This document shows positions 1-9,511 of a stretch of DNA of 64,000 nucleotides, piece by piece; the stretch's first letter is position 1; every line of letters starts with the position of its first letter. Under the pieces are notes generated by a model. The model was not told the origin of the DNA, searched no databases, and was given only the letters and a program-made list of their open reading frames with translations. Location: assembly GCA_963965975.1 (NCBI GenBank), contig OZ014414.1:3819501-3883500 (forward strand). The letters are read 5' to 3'. Position numbers and translations under genes: made by a program. This stretch comes from Xestospongia bergquistia (Eukaryota; Porifera; Demospongiae; Haplosclerida; Petrosiidae).

Positions 1-1050
1 TAAGGTTATTATGTATGAATCAATAAACTCTGCCAGGATTGACAATGCCAAGTGTTTGATTGCAATTAAGATGGTGTCAGTACAATCCAGTGTTTATATA
101 ATTATTATACTACCCATATATAGAATGATCAGTTACAACAGATAGAAGATAGTCAATGATGTCATCCTAACAGTTATGATCTTATAATGTTACAGGTTTT
201 ACCCTTTGGTGTATACCTGTCTGGGTTCGTAGGGTGTTTAACATGGGATTATTTTGATACAATCAATAATAGGAGAGATACTAACAGACAATTTACAAAC
301 AGTACAGTCCTCTGTAATGTGTGGTATTGAATTTCAAGAACAGAACATAAGGGAAGGATTTATTTTTAAAATAAGCACTACTACTGCATTAGAATAAGTA
401 TACACTGTTAATGCTTGTTATTATACATTATACAATATGCATTGCTGGTGTCTAATATTTACTACTTATATTACCTCTATATTTCTTATTGCAAGATGTA
501 CATAAATAGTCTATGTCAACTGTAACTTCCTCCTCGACATTGTTCACTTTGTCTCAATACTAACTCTCTCACTCCTTCTAAATTCTTTTCTGGCTATAAG
601 ATTGAACCATGTAAACAGTGTTTTTTGCTTGATGACCTTTTAACTGTTATAATTGCAAATTACATTTAAGTTTTTAACACAAACCATAGTATTGATAATT
701 TATATTTATAACATCACTGCAATTATTTAGGAATTTATTTTTCATGCTGTTCTTTTTATACAGCTTATAAACAATCCAACCAGCTGGAGGAAATGTCATA
801 TCAAAAAGTGCAACCTCCATGTAGTAGGTAATTGAATTTAGTTATATTAGATAAACTATAGAAAGGATTAGATATATATCTTTCATTTTAAGCCAACTTT
901 AGAAAGAAGTACCTGTGATAATTGCACATTTTGATTAATGACGTGCTCAACAATGATCATGAAAATGTTCTTTGATACGGTTTAACAGTGAAAAACTGTA
1001 ATATTACAAAACTATACAGTGTTAAAATAATTATTTCATCTAATTGATAG
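1..1050 (+). other. Non-genic stretch with one exon remnant
   Basis: No intact gene is visible. A short exon-like piece lies at 764-827, after a CAG acceptor and before a GTAATT donor, and reads AYKQSNQLEEMSYQ. The same piece, including about 20 bases of the preceding intron (ATGCTGTTCTTTTTATA), recurs on the minus strand at 26479-26530 with an in-frame stop. An open stretch of about 44 codons after a possible acceptor at 193 (residues PFGVYLSGFVGC) is not recognised. The two copies indicate an old duplication of an exon that lies upstream of death-domain 3' ends in this locus. Confidence 0.4.
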
Positions 1051-1054
1051 GCAA

Positions 1055-1565
1055 TATGTCATTGATCAGTACTTATATCAACAACCTACTATTCAAAAAT
1101 TAGTTAAGCATGTTAGAACTTCAAAAAGGAATCATTTGGGTGTGATACTAGAACTGGACAAGGTGAATCTAGAGGTTTGTCTGACTGTACCAAAATGTAT
1201 CAGTTATGGCTTAAAGAGAAAGCTGAAAATGTGACGAACAGGAATTTATTAGATGCTTTAACAGCTATTGGATAGAATTCTGTACGAAAGAACTAATGTG
1301 TACATAGAGTAGACCCCTCAGCATATAGAATAGCCCAATATTATTAGCTGACATTGATCTATATTAAACTTTGACACTAATCATATAACTTGGTTGTCTT
1401 TAGATATATTATTAGTGTACTGGCTCTTGATTTCTATAATTGTTTCTATAAAATAATATTTATAACATTATTGACTATGTAAAAAACTTGTTACCACAAA
1501 TAAATTCATTTCCTAATTTTTGTAGGTGAGAAATAATGAGTGTTCAATCTGTATTAGTGATGTAT
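1055..1565 (+). pseudogene. Decayed death-domain 3' end, copy 1
   Basis: The plus strand reads DQYLYQQPTIQKLVKHVRT, then after a frameshift MYQLWLKEKAENVTNRNLL and DALTAIG, followed by a stop. This aligns residue by residue with the death domain of the intact minus-strand gene whose death-domain exon is 19193-19446. Near 1528 a TAG acceptor is followed by GTGAGAAATAATGAG, the counterpart of that gene's last exon. The similarity continues past the stop into the 3' flank to about 1630 (ACAAGTACAATATAG). It is therefore a genomic duplication and not a processed copy. The frameshift and stop make a working domain unlikely. Confidence 0.7.
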
Positions 1566-1601
1566 ATTAACAAGTACAATATAGTAAGTATACTAGTTAC
1601 C

Positions 1602-1841
1602 TTAATACAAGTATGTATATGATATGTGGATATGTTTTCTTTTCTTTATTGAAAAAAAGTATGGATTGATTATTGTATCAATGAGTTTGAGAGTCTCCTC
1701 TTCGTTTGACCAATGCTTTGTATTTTGAATAATACAAAATTCTATAGGGAAGGTGAAACCACGAAGGTGACTGGCTTTTGTTTTACCTGCAGGCATAAGA
1801 TAATCTGCTATATTGAAAAATCCCTTGTTGTTGGACACCAT
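1602..1841 (-). pseudogene. DDE_1 (Tigger/pogo-like) transposase fragment
   Basis: An open frame of 79 codons contains LRGFTFPIEFCIIQNTKHW followed by SNEEETLKLIDTIINPYF. This resembles the block of DDE_1 superfamily transposases (pogo/Tigger/jerky relatives) in which an HW-S/A-NEE motif precedes a helix ending in PY. Only this block is present. The catalytic aspartates that would flank it are absent, upstream codons in the same frame contain stops, and the last residues run into the duplicated 3' flank of death-domain copy 1. It is a relic. The family call rests on motif memory and is tentative. Confidence 0.4.
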
Positions 1842-1849
1842 TCAATAGA

Positions 1850-3035
1850 AATATCACGAATAAGTATATCAGGCAGTATGGAGCAACAGTAACGATGACA
1901 ATATGTGAAATCAATTATCAGAGATCGTCTCTTGTCCAAGGTGGACTCGAAATTCCTATGGAAGTTACCGTTTGTGCCATTTAACCCGTAAAACAAGGCT
2001 GCATTGGATAGATTTGAATCACTATTAGCTGAACAGTATAAAGAGCCTGTTAACGGGAAGCACGAGGATGTTACTGCCACTACATGTACATTATTTTGGA
2101 GTAATTGGAATCTGACAGTGGTGATGAAGAACTATGATTTTTATTGTTCAGTTAATAATATTCATAACAATTATTTTACATTAATTATTTTTATCTGGTA
2201 TTTAATTTAACGAATTACCCAAAACCGCAAACATTGGCAAAATTTAGTACCCCTTTACCTTAATATAAAAATAACTGAATGATTTGTGTGCAATAATAAG
2301 TGGATAGCAGTTTGTAGTAACAAATGATTGTTGTTTGGCTGCTATGGCAACACACCAACTGATTCTACATACTACAAACACTCCTATATACGCACTCTCT
2401 TCATGTGATACTTTGTTACTATTTCCATTCTATTAATACATTTTTCAAACTTTTTTTTAATCTCAAAAGTCAGTTCTTTCCAATTTTACAAATTAAAATT
2501 ATTTCCAGTATGTATGGGTATTTACATGAAATGGGCTGGCGAAAAAAAAGGCTGCACCCACTCATTCAATAAATGCTCCAGTTCATAAATCATTGCAGCT
2601 GGTTTGTTGTACTAGCAGTACTGGAAAATAATAAAAAAGGTATAAAGCTGATGATAGTTAACGTTGTACACGTTCTGAAGATAAAGATTAAGACTTACTC
2701 TCTCATGTCACACCCATTATGAGAGAAAGTGTCTGTTAGCACAAAATAAAATAAAAATTATGCAGACAGAGATTATTTAGTGTCAATATGATTTATTTAA
2801 TATGCTGCCCTCAATATATGATGTATGCCTAAAGTGGAGTTTCAAAAGTGATTAGTGTTCCTTTGACCTAGGCCTTGTAAATACTAGGTATTCTAAGACT
2901 AAAGAAATATAAGCAATTATTTCTGCAATAATAACATATTGTTGTATTAAAAGATGATATCTTAGTAATATATTGGCTAATAACAATCTAATTAGTAAGG
3001 TCATATCTGTCATATCTAGTTAAACATCATAAATA
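1850..3035. other. Stretch without a recognisable gene
   Basis: A 30-residue open piece on the plus strand near 1992-2085 (ALDRFESLLAEQYKEPVNG) could be an exon remnant but has no recognised family. The rest is AT-rich sequence in which I see nothing specific. Confidence 0.3.
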
Positions 3036-3040
3036 TACAG

Positions 3041-3417
3041 GTATGTATCAGTTATGGATTATAAAAAGCAAGAGAAGCAACAAGGAGAAGTTTATTAGAT
3101 AATTTAAGAGCTGTTATTCAGATCCAAAGATTTATGTAGCAAAGATTTATGACGTTTACTTAGAAACAGTGGTAAGTCACACTGTGCATATACATATGTT
3201 TGTGTGTATATGCACAGAGTGGACCCCTTTATAAAATATAACTCCCTATCATTGGCCTATATATTAGTATACTGATATGTATATTAATATGCTTTCTTAA
3301 CAGCATAGACTATATGAACAGCTTGTGACAACAATTTGATATTATAAACTCATTTCCTTATTCGTATAGGTGGGGAAAATGAAAGTTCTCAATCTATTAT
3401 AAGTGATGTCATGTAAG
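3041..3417 (+). pseudogene. Decayed death-domain 3' end, copy 2
   Basis: MYQLWI, then after a one-base frame change AREATRRSLLDNLRAVIQ, matches the C-terminal half of the death domain encoded by exon 19193-19446. The downstream GTAAGTCACACTGTG donor region resembles that gene's intron start (GTACGTTACACTGTG). Near 3370 an acceptor leads to codons reading GENESSQSIISDVM and a stop, the counterpart of the last exon. The N-terminal half of the domain is missing. It is a truncated, frameshifted duplicate, arranged in tandem and in the same orientation as copy 1. Confidence 0.65.
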
Positions 3418-3579
3418 ATTTGAAGAAATAATTATAACTAATAGCAAAATGAATACTGACCTTTGTTGAACATCTTTATAATCTCCAGTATGTTTTACCA
3501 CACCATACATGCATGCTAAACAAAATTAATTTAAATTTACAAGCTAACTACATCACAATAGGACTACATTTACTATTTG

Positions 3580-3824
3580 TGTAATGTCCTAATCACTTTA
3601 TTAACTGACTAGAATTTATTATCATGAACAACTAAGAAAGTGAACAACTTAAATACAAGTAGAGCAAATGAGAACTAATTTACACATGAACAAAAGTTAC
3701 ACAAGAAAAGAACAATGTAACAATAGCCTAGCATAAAAGATATTAACACGAAGTAATTAACACAAACCATAATTGTATAATCCTAAATTTACACTAATTA
3801 ACACACTTAGGCTAGTTCACAACA
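3580..3824 (-). repeat. 3' LTR of Gypsy-type element 1
   Basis: The 245-bp repeat begins TGTAATG and ends TTCACAACA on the plus strand. It matches 7795-8026 plus 12459-12471 with three substitutions. It is preceded by the target duplication ATTTG, and its inner side touches the purine-rich tract. Confidence 0.95.
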
Positions 3825-3835
3825 TTCCTCCACCC

Positions 3836-4990
3836 TTAGCCAATACCAGGTATGAATCTTTTTGGTGAATGACGAATCCGAGTTGAACGACGAAGTTCGA
3901 CTGGCGGTGTTACTGAAGGTACTTCTTGAGTTTCGGTTAGATCTGATTCAGGAGAAGGGTCAATGGGTAAATCATCTTGTATATCACTAGGTGAATCACA
4001 TGAACGAATTCTTATATGATCAAAGTGTCTTCTGGTAATACGACCATCATTCAACTTAATCACAGCAGTTAGTGAACCTTCAAATCCAGTAATAAAACCA
4101 GGTATCCATCTACAATGATGAATAAAATCTTTAACAAAAACTTGGTCATGTAACTTAAATGTACGATCCTTAGTTTTCTTATCATGTTGTTTCTTTTGTG
4201 TCATTAGTTTGTCCAATACCCGAAAAGATGTGTCAGGTTGTAACAAGTCTAGATGAAATCTGAGCTTTCTACTCATTAAAAGTTCAGCTGGTGATACACC
4301 AGTGGTAGAGTGGGGAGTTATCCTGTAATGACACAATAGTCGAGCAAGTCTTGTTTCAATATCTCCATTTGAAATCTTCCCCAATCCTTCCTTCAGAATT
4401 TGTACTCCCCGTTCAGCTAAACCATTGCTGGATGGGTGACACGGTGCAGATCCCAAATGTTGCACACCATTCTTCTTCAAGAATTTTTGGAACTCGCCAC
4501 TCGTGAAGGCTGTTCCATTGTCTGAGACAACCACTTCTGGTAGTCCATGAGCAGCAAACATAGTCCTAAGAACTCTGATGGTATCAATGGATGAAGTTGA
4601 CGGCACAACAACTACCTCTAACCATTTTGAATGTGCATCAATAACAACTAAAAATATTTTACCTTGAAATGGTCCCGCGTGGTCAACATTGACACGAGCC
4701 CAAGGTCTTTCTGTCCATTCCCAAGGATGCATCGGAACTGCTGCTAAAGATTTTTGATTACTCTGACACAGTTGACAGCTCTTCACCTTCTTTTCAATTT
4801 GCTTGTCAATTCCTGGCCACCAGACAGTGCTTCCTGCCAGACTGTTCATCCTGACAATACCAGGATGAGTTTCGTGTAATTGATCAAGTAACTTCTCTCT
4901 TCCTACTTTTGGAATTACTACCTGGCAACCCAAAAGTATGCAACCATCTTGGACATTTAACTCCTCTTTTCGTTGGGAGAATGGGCGCAA
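3836..4990 (-). pseudogene. Integrase region of Gypsy-type element 1
   Basis: 384 codons of integrase. The N-terminal HHCC zinc module is present (HETHPGIVRMNS, then CQLCQ). The catalytic core shows D in NVDHAGPF, D in VSDNGTAF and E in NGLAERG, the normal D,D-35-E pattern. A C-terminal module with LNDGRITRRHFDH (GPY/F-like) and a tail reading ELRRSTRIRHSP follow. The catalytic residues are all kept. The frame is separated from the RT/RNase H frame by stops and shifts between 4990 and 5142, so it cannot be made as part of the normal polyprotein. Family: Gypsy clade with K02A2.6-like proteins (from memory). Confidence 0.9.
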
Positions 4991-5141
4991 ATCTTCAGCA
5001 CTCGCTTTAGTCCACCCCTTTAGTGTACAATTTCGTACGCGAGCTAATATAGGGTCTTTATCCGTCCAAGACTTGATTTTTGTGCTCGATTTTTGTGCTC
5101 GTTTGTGCTGGGTGACGATTGTATGGTTTCCATGAGCAGTA

Positions 5142-5933
5142 TCAATTCACCAGGGATAGGAACATCTGCAAAGTTTCTGGTAAGGGAAGTCTGCTAAGTA
5201 GGTCAGCGTTTGCGTTTGAATTTCCTGATTTATAGACGATGTTATATTCATAGGCGCTCAAGGCCAGTGCCCAACGTTGAATTCTTGCTGACGCTAAAGA
5301 TGGAATGAGACGATTTTCATTAAATAGATGCTGGAATGGCTTGTGATCCGAACAAATGGTAAAATATCGACCAAACAAATAGTGGTGAAACTTCTTCACT
5401 CCAAATATAATTGCTAATGCTTCTTTATCAAGTTGAGCATACCTCTTCTCAGCTGGAGCGAGAGAACGTGATGCAAATGCTACTGGCTTTTCTGATCCAT
5501 CCTCCATGATATGAGACAACACAGCTCCTATTCCATAAGGAGAGGCATTGCATGAGAGCATTAACTTTCTCTGAGGATCATAATGGACCAACAACTTTGG
5601 AGAAGTTAATATTTCTTTAATATCTGAGAAGGCTTTCTTCTGATCTGTTCCCCAAAACCATTTCTTATTCTTTTGTAACAGAGTGTAAAGTGGTGCTAAC
5701 AAGGTAGATAATTGGTGAAGGAATTTTCCATAATAATTCACCAGACCGTGAAATGAACGTAATTGTGCCACATTATGAGGAGCTGGAGCTTTTAAAATAG
5801 CTCGAATTTTATCTTCAGCTGGGTGTAGTCCTTTAGCTGTTATAACATGCCCCAGGTATTCAACCTTTGGGAGCATAAAGGCACATTTGTCTCGCTTCAG
5901 ACACATCCCTTCTGCCTTTAGTCGACTCAACAC
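5142..5933 (-). pseudogene. RT C-terminal part and RNase H of Gypsy-type element 1
   Basis: 263 codons containing the RT thumb/connection (KVEYLGHVITAKGLHP) and RNase H. The RNase H motifs are LSCNASPYGIGAVL, in which the usual catalytic Asp of the first motif (DASP in element 2) is Asn, then KEALAIIFGVKKFHHYL and SDHKPFQHLF. The frame begins after a shift relative to the upstream RT frame. Compared with element 2, a few codons are missing at the junction (about 5930). It ends at a stop shortly after LSRLPLP, where element 2 continues into integrase. Confidence 0.9.
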
Positions 5934-6550
5934 TTTGTTTGCAAGTGCTCTTCTTCAGACACACCTGTAATGAGAATGTCATCAATATAGACAGCAACGT
6001 TCTTGACACCTCTCAAAATGCCTTCTATTGTCCGTTGAAAGATTGCTGGTGCTGAGTGGACTCCAAAGGGAAGACGAGTGTATTGATATAATCCTTTGTG
6101 AGTATTGATGGTTAAGTACTGCTTGGAGTCAGGTTCTAGAGCGATCTGTTGGTATGCATGTGCAAGGTCAAGTTTTGTAAACTTTTTCCCTCCAGCCAGT
6201 TGAGAGAAGAGATCGTCAACCTTGGGAAGTGGGTAAGTATCTAACTTAGCGGCTTGGTTTACGGTGAGCTTGTAGTCACCACAAATTCTGACAGTTCCAT
6301 CCCGTTTGATCACTGGGACTACAGGTGCAGCCCATTCTGAAAATTCTATGGGCTCTATGATGCCAGCTTTCTCCAGTCTTTCTAGTTCTTGCTCCACTTT
6401 ACCTCGTAGAGCATATGGAATTGGTCTTGGTCTGAAGTATTTTGGTTGACTTTGTGGGTCAACATGTAGTTTTTCTTGTGTGCTTTGTACTAGACCTAGT
6501 TCATCCTTGAACAGCACGTTGTGACGATTTAGAACATCCTCCAATTTCAA
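5927..6550 (-). pseudogene. Reverse transcriptase N-terminal part of Gypsy-type element 1
   Basis: 207 codons with RT fingers/palm: RPRPIPYALRGKVE, EWAAPVVPVIKRDGTVRIC, TKLDLAHAYQQ and the active-site box VYIDDILITG. The two aspartates are kept. It is in the same frame as the gag-protease ORF and separated from it only by the TGA at 6587-6589. At the other end it runs out of frame at about 5930. It would have been the middle of one gag-pol frame like that of element 2. Confidence 0.92.
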
Positions 6551-6586
6551 GGCTTTTGGTTGTAAATAATTTAAGTGCAGTTTTTC

Positions 6587-7771
6587 TCAGTTGAGTTTTA
6601 TCTTGAGTAACCAATCTCTTCCAAGGAGACTTGGTCCAGATCCTTTCACAACTGTAAGCTGCAAAGAGTGACATTGGTTTTCATATTTAACTGTGACATT
6701 TATAACCCCCTTTATAGATAATTGTTCACCTGTATAAGTTTTCAGATTGGTACTGGATGGTACAATAGGCGGTGCTTGGCCTTTTTCCCAGTACTTGCGA
6801 TATGTAGACTCGCTGATTATTGAAACCGAGGCTCCAGTGTCTACCTCCATGGTGATGTCCACACCGTTAACATTCACAGTCACCTGAATGGGTTTTACAC
6901 GATTGGTATTCATGTTAAACAATGTATACGTTGATTCGTTGGGGGAGTGGTCAGCTTCCGAGTCAGTGATTTGATGCGCTCGTTTCGGCGTATCTCTCAG
7001 GTTTTTCCTACGCGTAGTGTGAGTACTTTTGTGAGTGTCCTTTTGTACAGGACCACTTTTAGAACGACAGGCCCTTGCAATGTGCCCTGTTTTCTTACAG
7101 AATGAACAGGCAACGTCTTTGAATCTGCAAACAGCTGGGGAATGGGCCCCTAGACACCGATAGCATTCGATGCTAACAGCACGACCTCTTGAGAAATTAG
7201 GATCTCGTCGTCCTTTCAGTGAGTTAACCTGAGATGAGTCCGGTTTTAGTAGATTTTTGGCACTTCGTTCAGCCGATTCGTGGGCTTGTGCAATTGTAAA
7301 TGCTTTGTCAAACGTTAGAGGTGGTGGTTTTGCCAACAGTAGACGTTGCAGGCGATCATCATTACATCCACAGATAAGGCGATCTCTCAGCATATCGTTG
7401 AGTGTGTCACCAAACTGGCAATGTTCCGAAAGTTCTCGAAGGTGAGCAACGGAGTTGGCGATAGATTCTCCCTCCTTACGCGTACGGGAGTGAAACGCGA
7501 ATCGTTGAACTGTAACAGACGGCGGCGGCTGATGGTGTTCCTGTACTAACTTCACCAGCTTGTCGAAGGTCTTCTCTGACGGTTTCTGTGGAGATACTAA
7601 GTTACGAATTAGTTGGTACGTCGATGCACCACGAACACTTAAGAGGATAGCTCTTTTCTTTTCCTGAGCTTGTACATCGTTTGCCAGGAAATATTGCTCA
7701 AGCCTCTCTGCATAAGATAACCAGGTCTCTTTGCCCGGAGCAAATTCTCCCACAGAACCATGAGTTGCCAT
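6587..7771 (-). pseudogene. Gag-protease ORF of Gypsy-type element 1
   Basis: 394 codons starting at ATG 7771, a few bases inside the primer-binding region. The capsid-like part (LSYAERLEQYFLANDV) is followed by two zinc knuckles (CYRCLGAHSPAVC, then CSFCKKTGHIARAC). A retropepsin-type protease follows, with active site EVDTGASVSII and GPSLLGRDWL. It ends at a TGA where element 2 has a Trp codon, consistent with a G-to-A nonsense change. Everything up to the stop appears undamaged. Confidence 0.92.
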
Positions 7772-7794
7772 CGAAGTTTAACCTCGTCGCCAAT

Positions 7795-8026
7795 TGTAAT
7801 GTCCTAATCACTTTATTAACTGACTAGAATTTATTATCATGAACAACTAAGAAAGTGAACAACTTAAATACAAGTAGAGCAAATGAGAACTAATTTACAC
7901 ATGAACAAAAGCTACACAAGAAAAGAACAATGTAACAATAGCCTAGCATAAAAGATATTAACACGAAGTAATTAACACAAACCATAATTGTAAAATCCTA
8001 AATTTACACTAATTAACACACTTAGG
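7795..8026 (-). repeat. 5' LTR of Gypsy-type element 1, major part
   Basis: 232 bp of the 245-bp LTR. The remaining 13 bp (TTAGTTCACAACA) lie at 12459-12471, beyond element 2. The interruption point carries the 5-bp duplication TTAGG (8022-8026 and 12454-12458). The complement of 7783-7794 is the primer-binding region GGCGACGAGG. Confidence 0.95.
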
Positions 8027-8193
8027 TGTTATGTATTAATGTATGCATTGTACTTTATTATTCATTGTATTATTAGTTGTGTACACGCATGCGTAAAAAG
8101 AACCACATGTCATATATAGTGTTTTGTCTTACTTGAGTTTATAACCAGATCTTTTCAAATCGAACTCACTGTTAATCACTCAAATATATAACA
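8027..8193 (+). repeat. 5' LTR of Gypsy-type element 2
   Basis: 167 bp, matching 12287-12453 except for two substitutions near CAGATCTTTTCAAATCG. It contains the 5' promoter and transcript start of the element by family rule. No motif was tested. Confidence 0.95.
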
Positions 8194-8206
8194 ATTGGCG
8201 ACGAGG
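8194..8206 (+). promoter_or_regulatory. Primer-binding region of element 2
   Basis: ATTGGCGACGAGG directly follows the 5' LTR and directly precedes the gag ATG at 8207. Element 1 has the same string in the same place (complement of 7782-7794), although the LTRs differ. The tRNA it pairs with was not identified. Confidence 0.75.
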
Positions 8207-9511
8207 ATGGCAGGTCATATTTCAACCTTGGGAGAATTCTACCCTCTTAAGGAAGACTGGGATAGCTACATGGAGCGTGTTGCTTTCTACCTAGAAGCGC
8301 ACGACATCATGGAAGGTGCAAAGAAGAGGGCAACGCTACTTACGTTGTGTGGCAAGGAGACGTACTACACTATTAGAAACCTCGTAGCCCCAAAGAAACC
8401 GTCTGAAGTAGAGTACGAGGAGATAGTTCAACTCGTGAAGCAGCATTTCAACCCGAAACCGATTGTTACTGTGCAACGTTTCAAGTTTAACACACGCATC
8501 AGAGCCGAGGACGAGTCAGTTGCAAAGTATGTAGAAGAGTTACGGCATATAGCCATACACTGTGACTATGGAGATTCTCTGAAGGACATGCTCAGAGACC
8601 GTCTTATTTGCGGTATTAATAATAAGCAGATGCAGTGTCGCCTACTCGCGGAAAAGAAGACTGATTTTGAGAGTCTCTTGGAGATTGCTCAGTTAATGGA
8701 GTCAGCTGCCAGAGATGCAAAAGATTTGGCATCAGCTGGAGTAGAAAAAGCAGTTGTGAAAGAAGAAGCTGACATTAAGAAAATTTCCAAAGGGAAGAAA
8801 CCACAACCACAAAACAATAGTAGGTGGGACCCTACCGTTCACAGTTGTTATAGGTGTGGAGGTAAACACTCCCCCCATAAGTGCAGATTTGCAGAAGCTG
8901 TTTGCCATTTTTGTCATAAAAGAGGACACATTGCAAAAGTATGTAGATTGAAACAGAAAGGGACTAATGAACGTTCCCAGCAAACTAGCCAACACACCAA
9001 TACTGTTGAAGAGAATGAAACTCAGTCGGAGGAAGTTTATGATTTGTACACGGTTACAAAAAGTCATAAGAAGCCTATTTATGTAACAGTGACAGCACAT
9101 AAAAAACCACTAAAAATGGAGATTGATACGGGAGCTGCAGTATCTATTATCAGTAAGTTAACATACGACACACTGTGGAGTTCCAATGATGCACCACCAC
9201 TAGAAAGGGTTGCTATTACATTACGTACATACACAGGAGAAGAGGTGAAAGCAGTGGGAAGAATCAATATAGATGTAGAACACGGAGAAGAGAGGAAGAG
9301 ACTTTCCCTCATCGTTGCTCATGGATCGGGTCCAAGTCTATTAGGACGAAATTGGTTATCAGAACTAAAACTGGACTGGAAAGATATCTACAGAGTAAAC
9401 AAACTCAACGCAAGTAAATTGCTGGGCATACTGACAGACCATAAAATTGTGTTCCAAGATGAGCTTGGAACGATAGAAGGAGAGAAGGCAAGACTACTGG
9501 TAGACCCATGA
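8207..9511 (+). CDS. Gag-protease and RT start, Gypsy-type element 2
   Basis: I start the frame at ATG 8207. The upstream TTG-initiated codons belong to the primer-binding region. A capsid-like part (EDWDSYMERVAFYLEAHDI) is followed by two zinc knuckles from residue 214 (CYRCGGKHSPHKC, then CHFCHKRGHIAKVC). The aspartic protease comes next, with active site DTGAAVSIIS at residues 307-316 and GPSLLGRNWL. The frame ends at a TGA just inside the RT region (DELGTIEGEKARLLVDP, then stop). The same frame is open on the far side of the stop to 12256, so gag and pol are colinear in one frame. The TGA may be a CGA-to-TGA transition. Confidence 0.93.
   Translation: MAGHISTLGEFYPLKEDWDSYMERVAFYLEAHDIMEGAKKRATLLTLCGKETYYTIRNLVAPKKPSEVEYEEIVQLVKQHFNPKPIVTVQRFKFNTRIRAEDESVAKYVEELRHIAIHCDYGDSLKDMLRDRLICGINNKQMQCRLLAEKKTDFESLLEIAQLMESAARDAKDLASAGVEKAVVKEEADIKKISKGKKPQPQNNSRWDPTVHSCYRCGGKHSPHKCRFAEAVCHFCHKRGHIAKVCRLKQKGTNERSQQTSQHTNTVEENETQSEEVYDLYTVTKSHKKPIYVTVTAHKKPLKMEIDTGAAVSIISKLTYDTLWSSNDAPPLERVAITLRTYTGEEVKAVGRINIDVEHGEERKRLSLIVAHGSGPSLLGRNWLSELKLDWKDIYRVNKLNASKLLGILTDHKIVFQDELGTIEGEKARLLVDP

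Noticed and set aside
1808-2080. 90-codon minus frame as the upstream part of the DDE_1 transposase
   Set aside because: It is in a different frame, overlaps the fragment and has no DDE motif. Possible frameshift not demonstrable.
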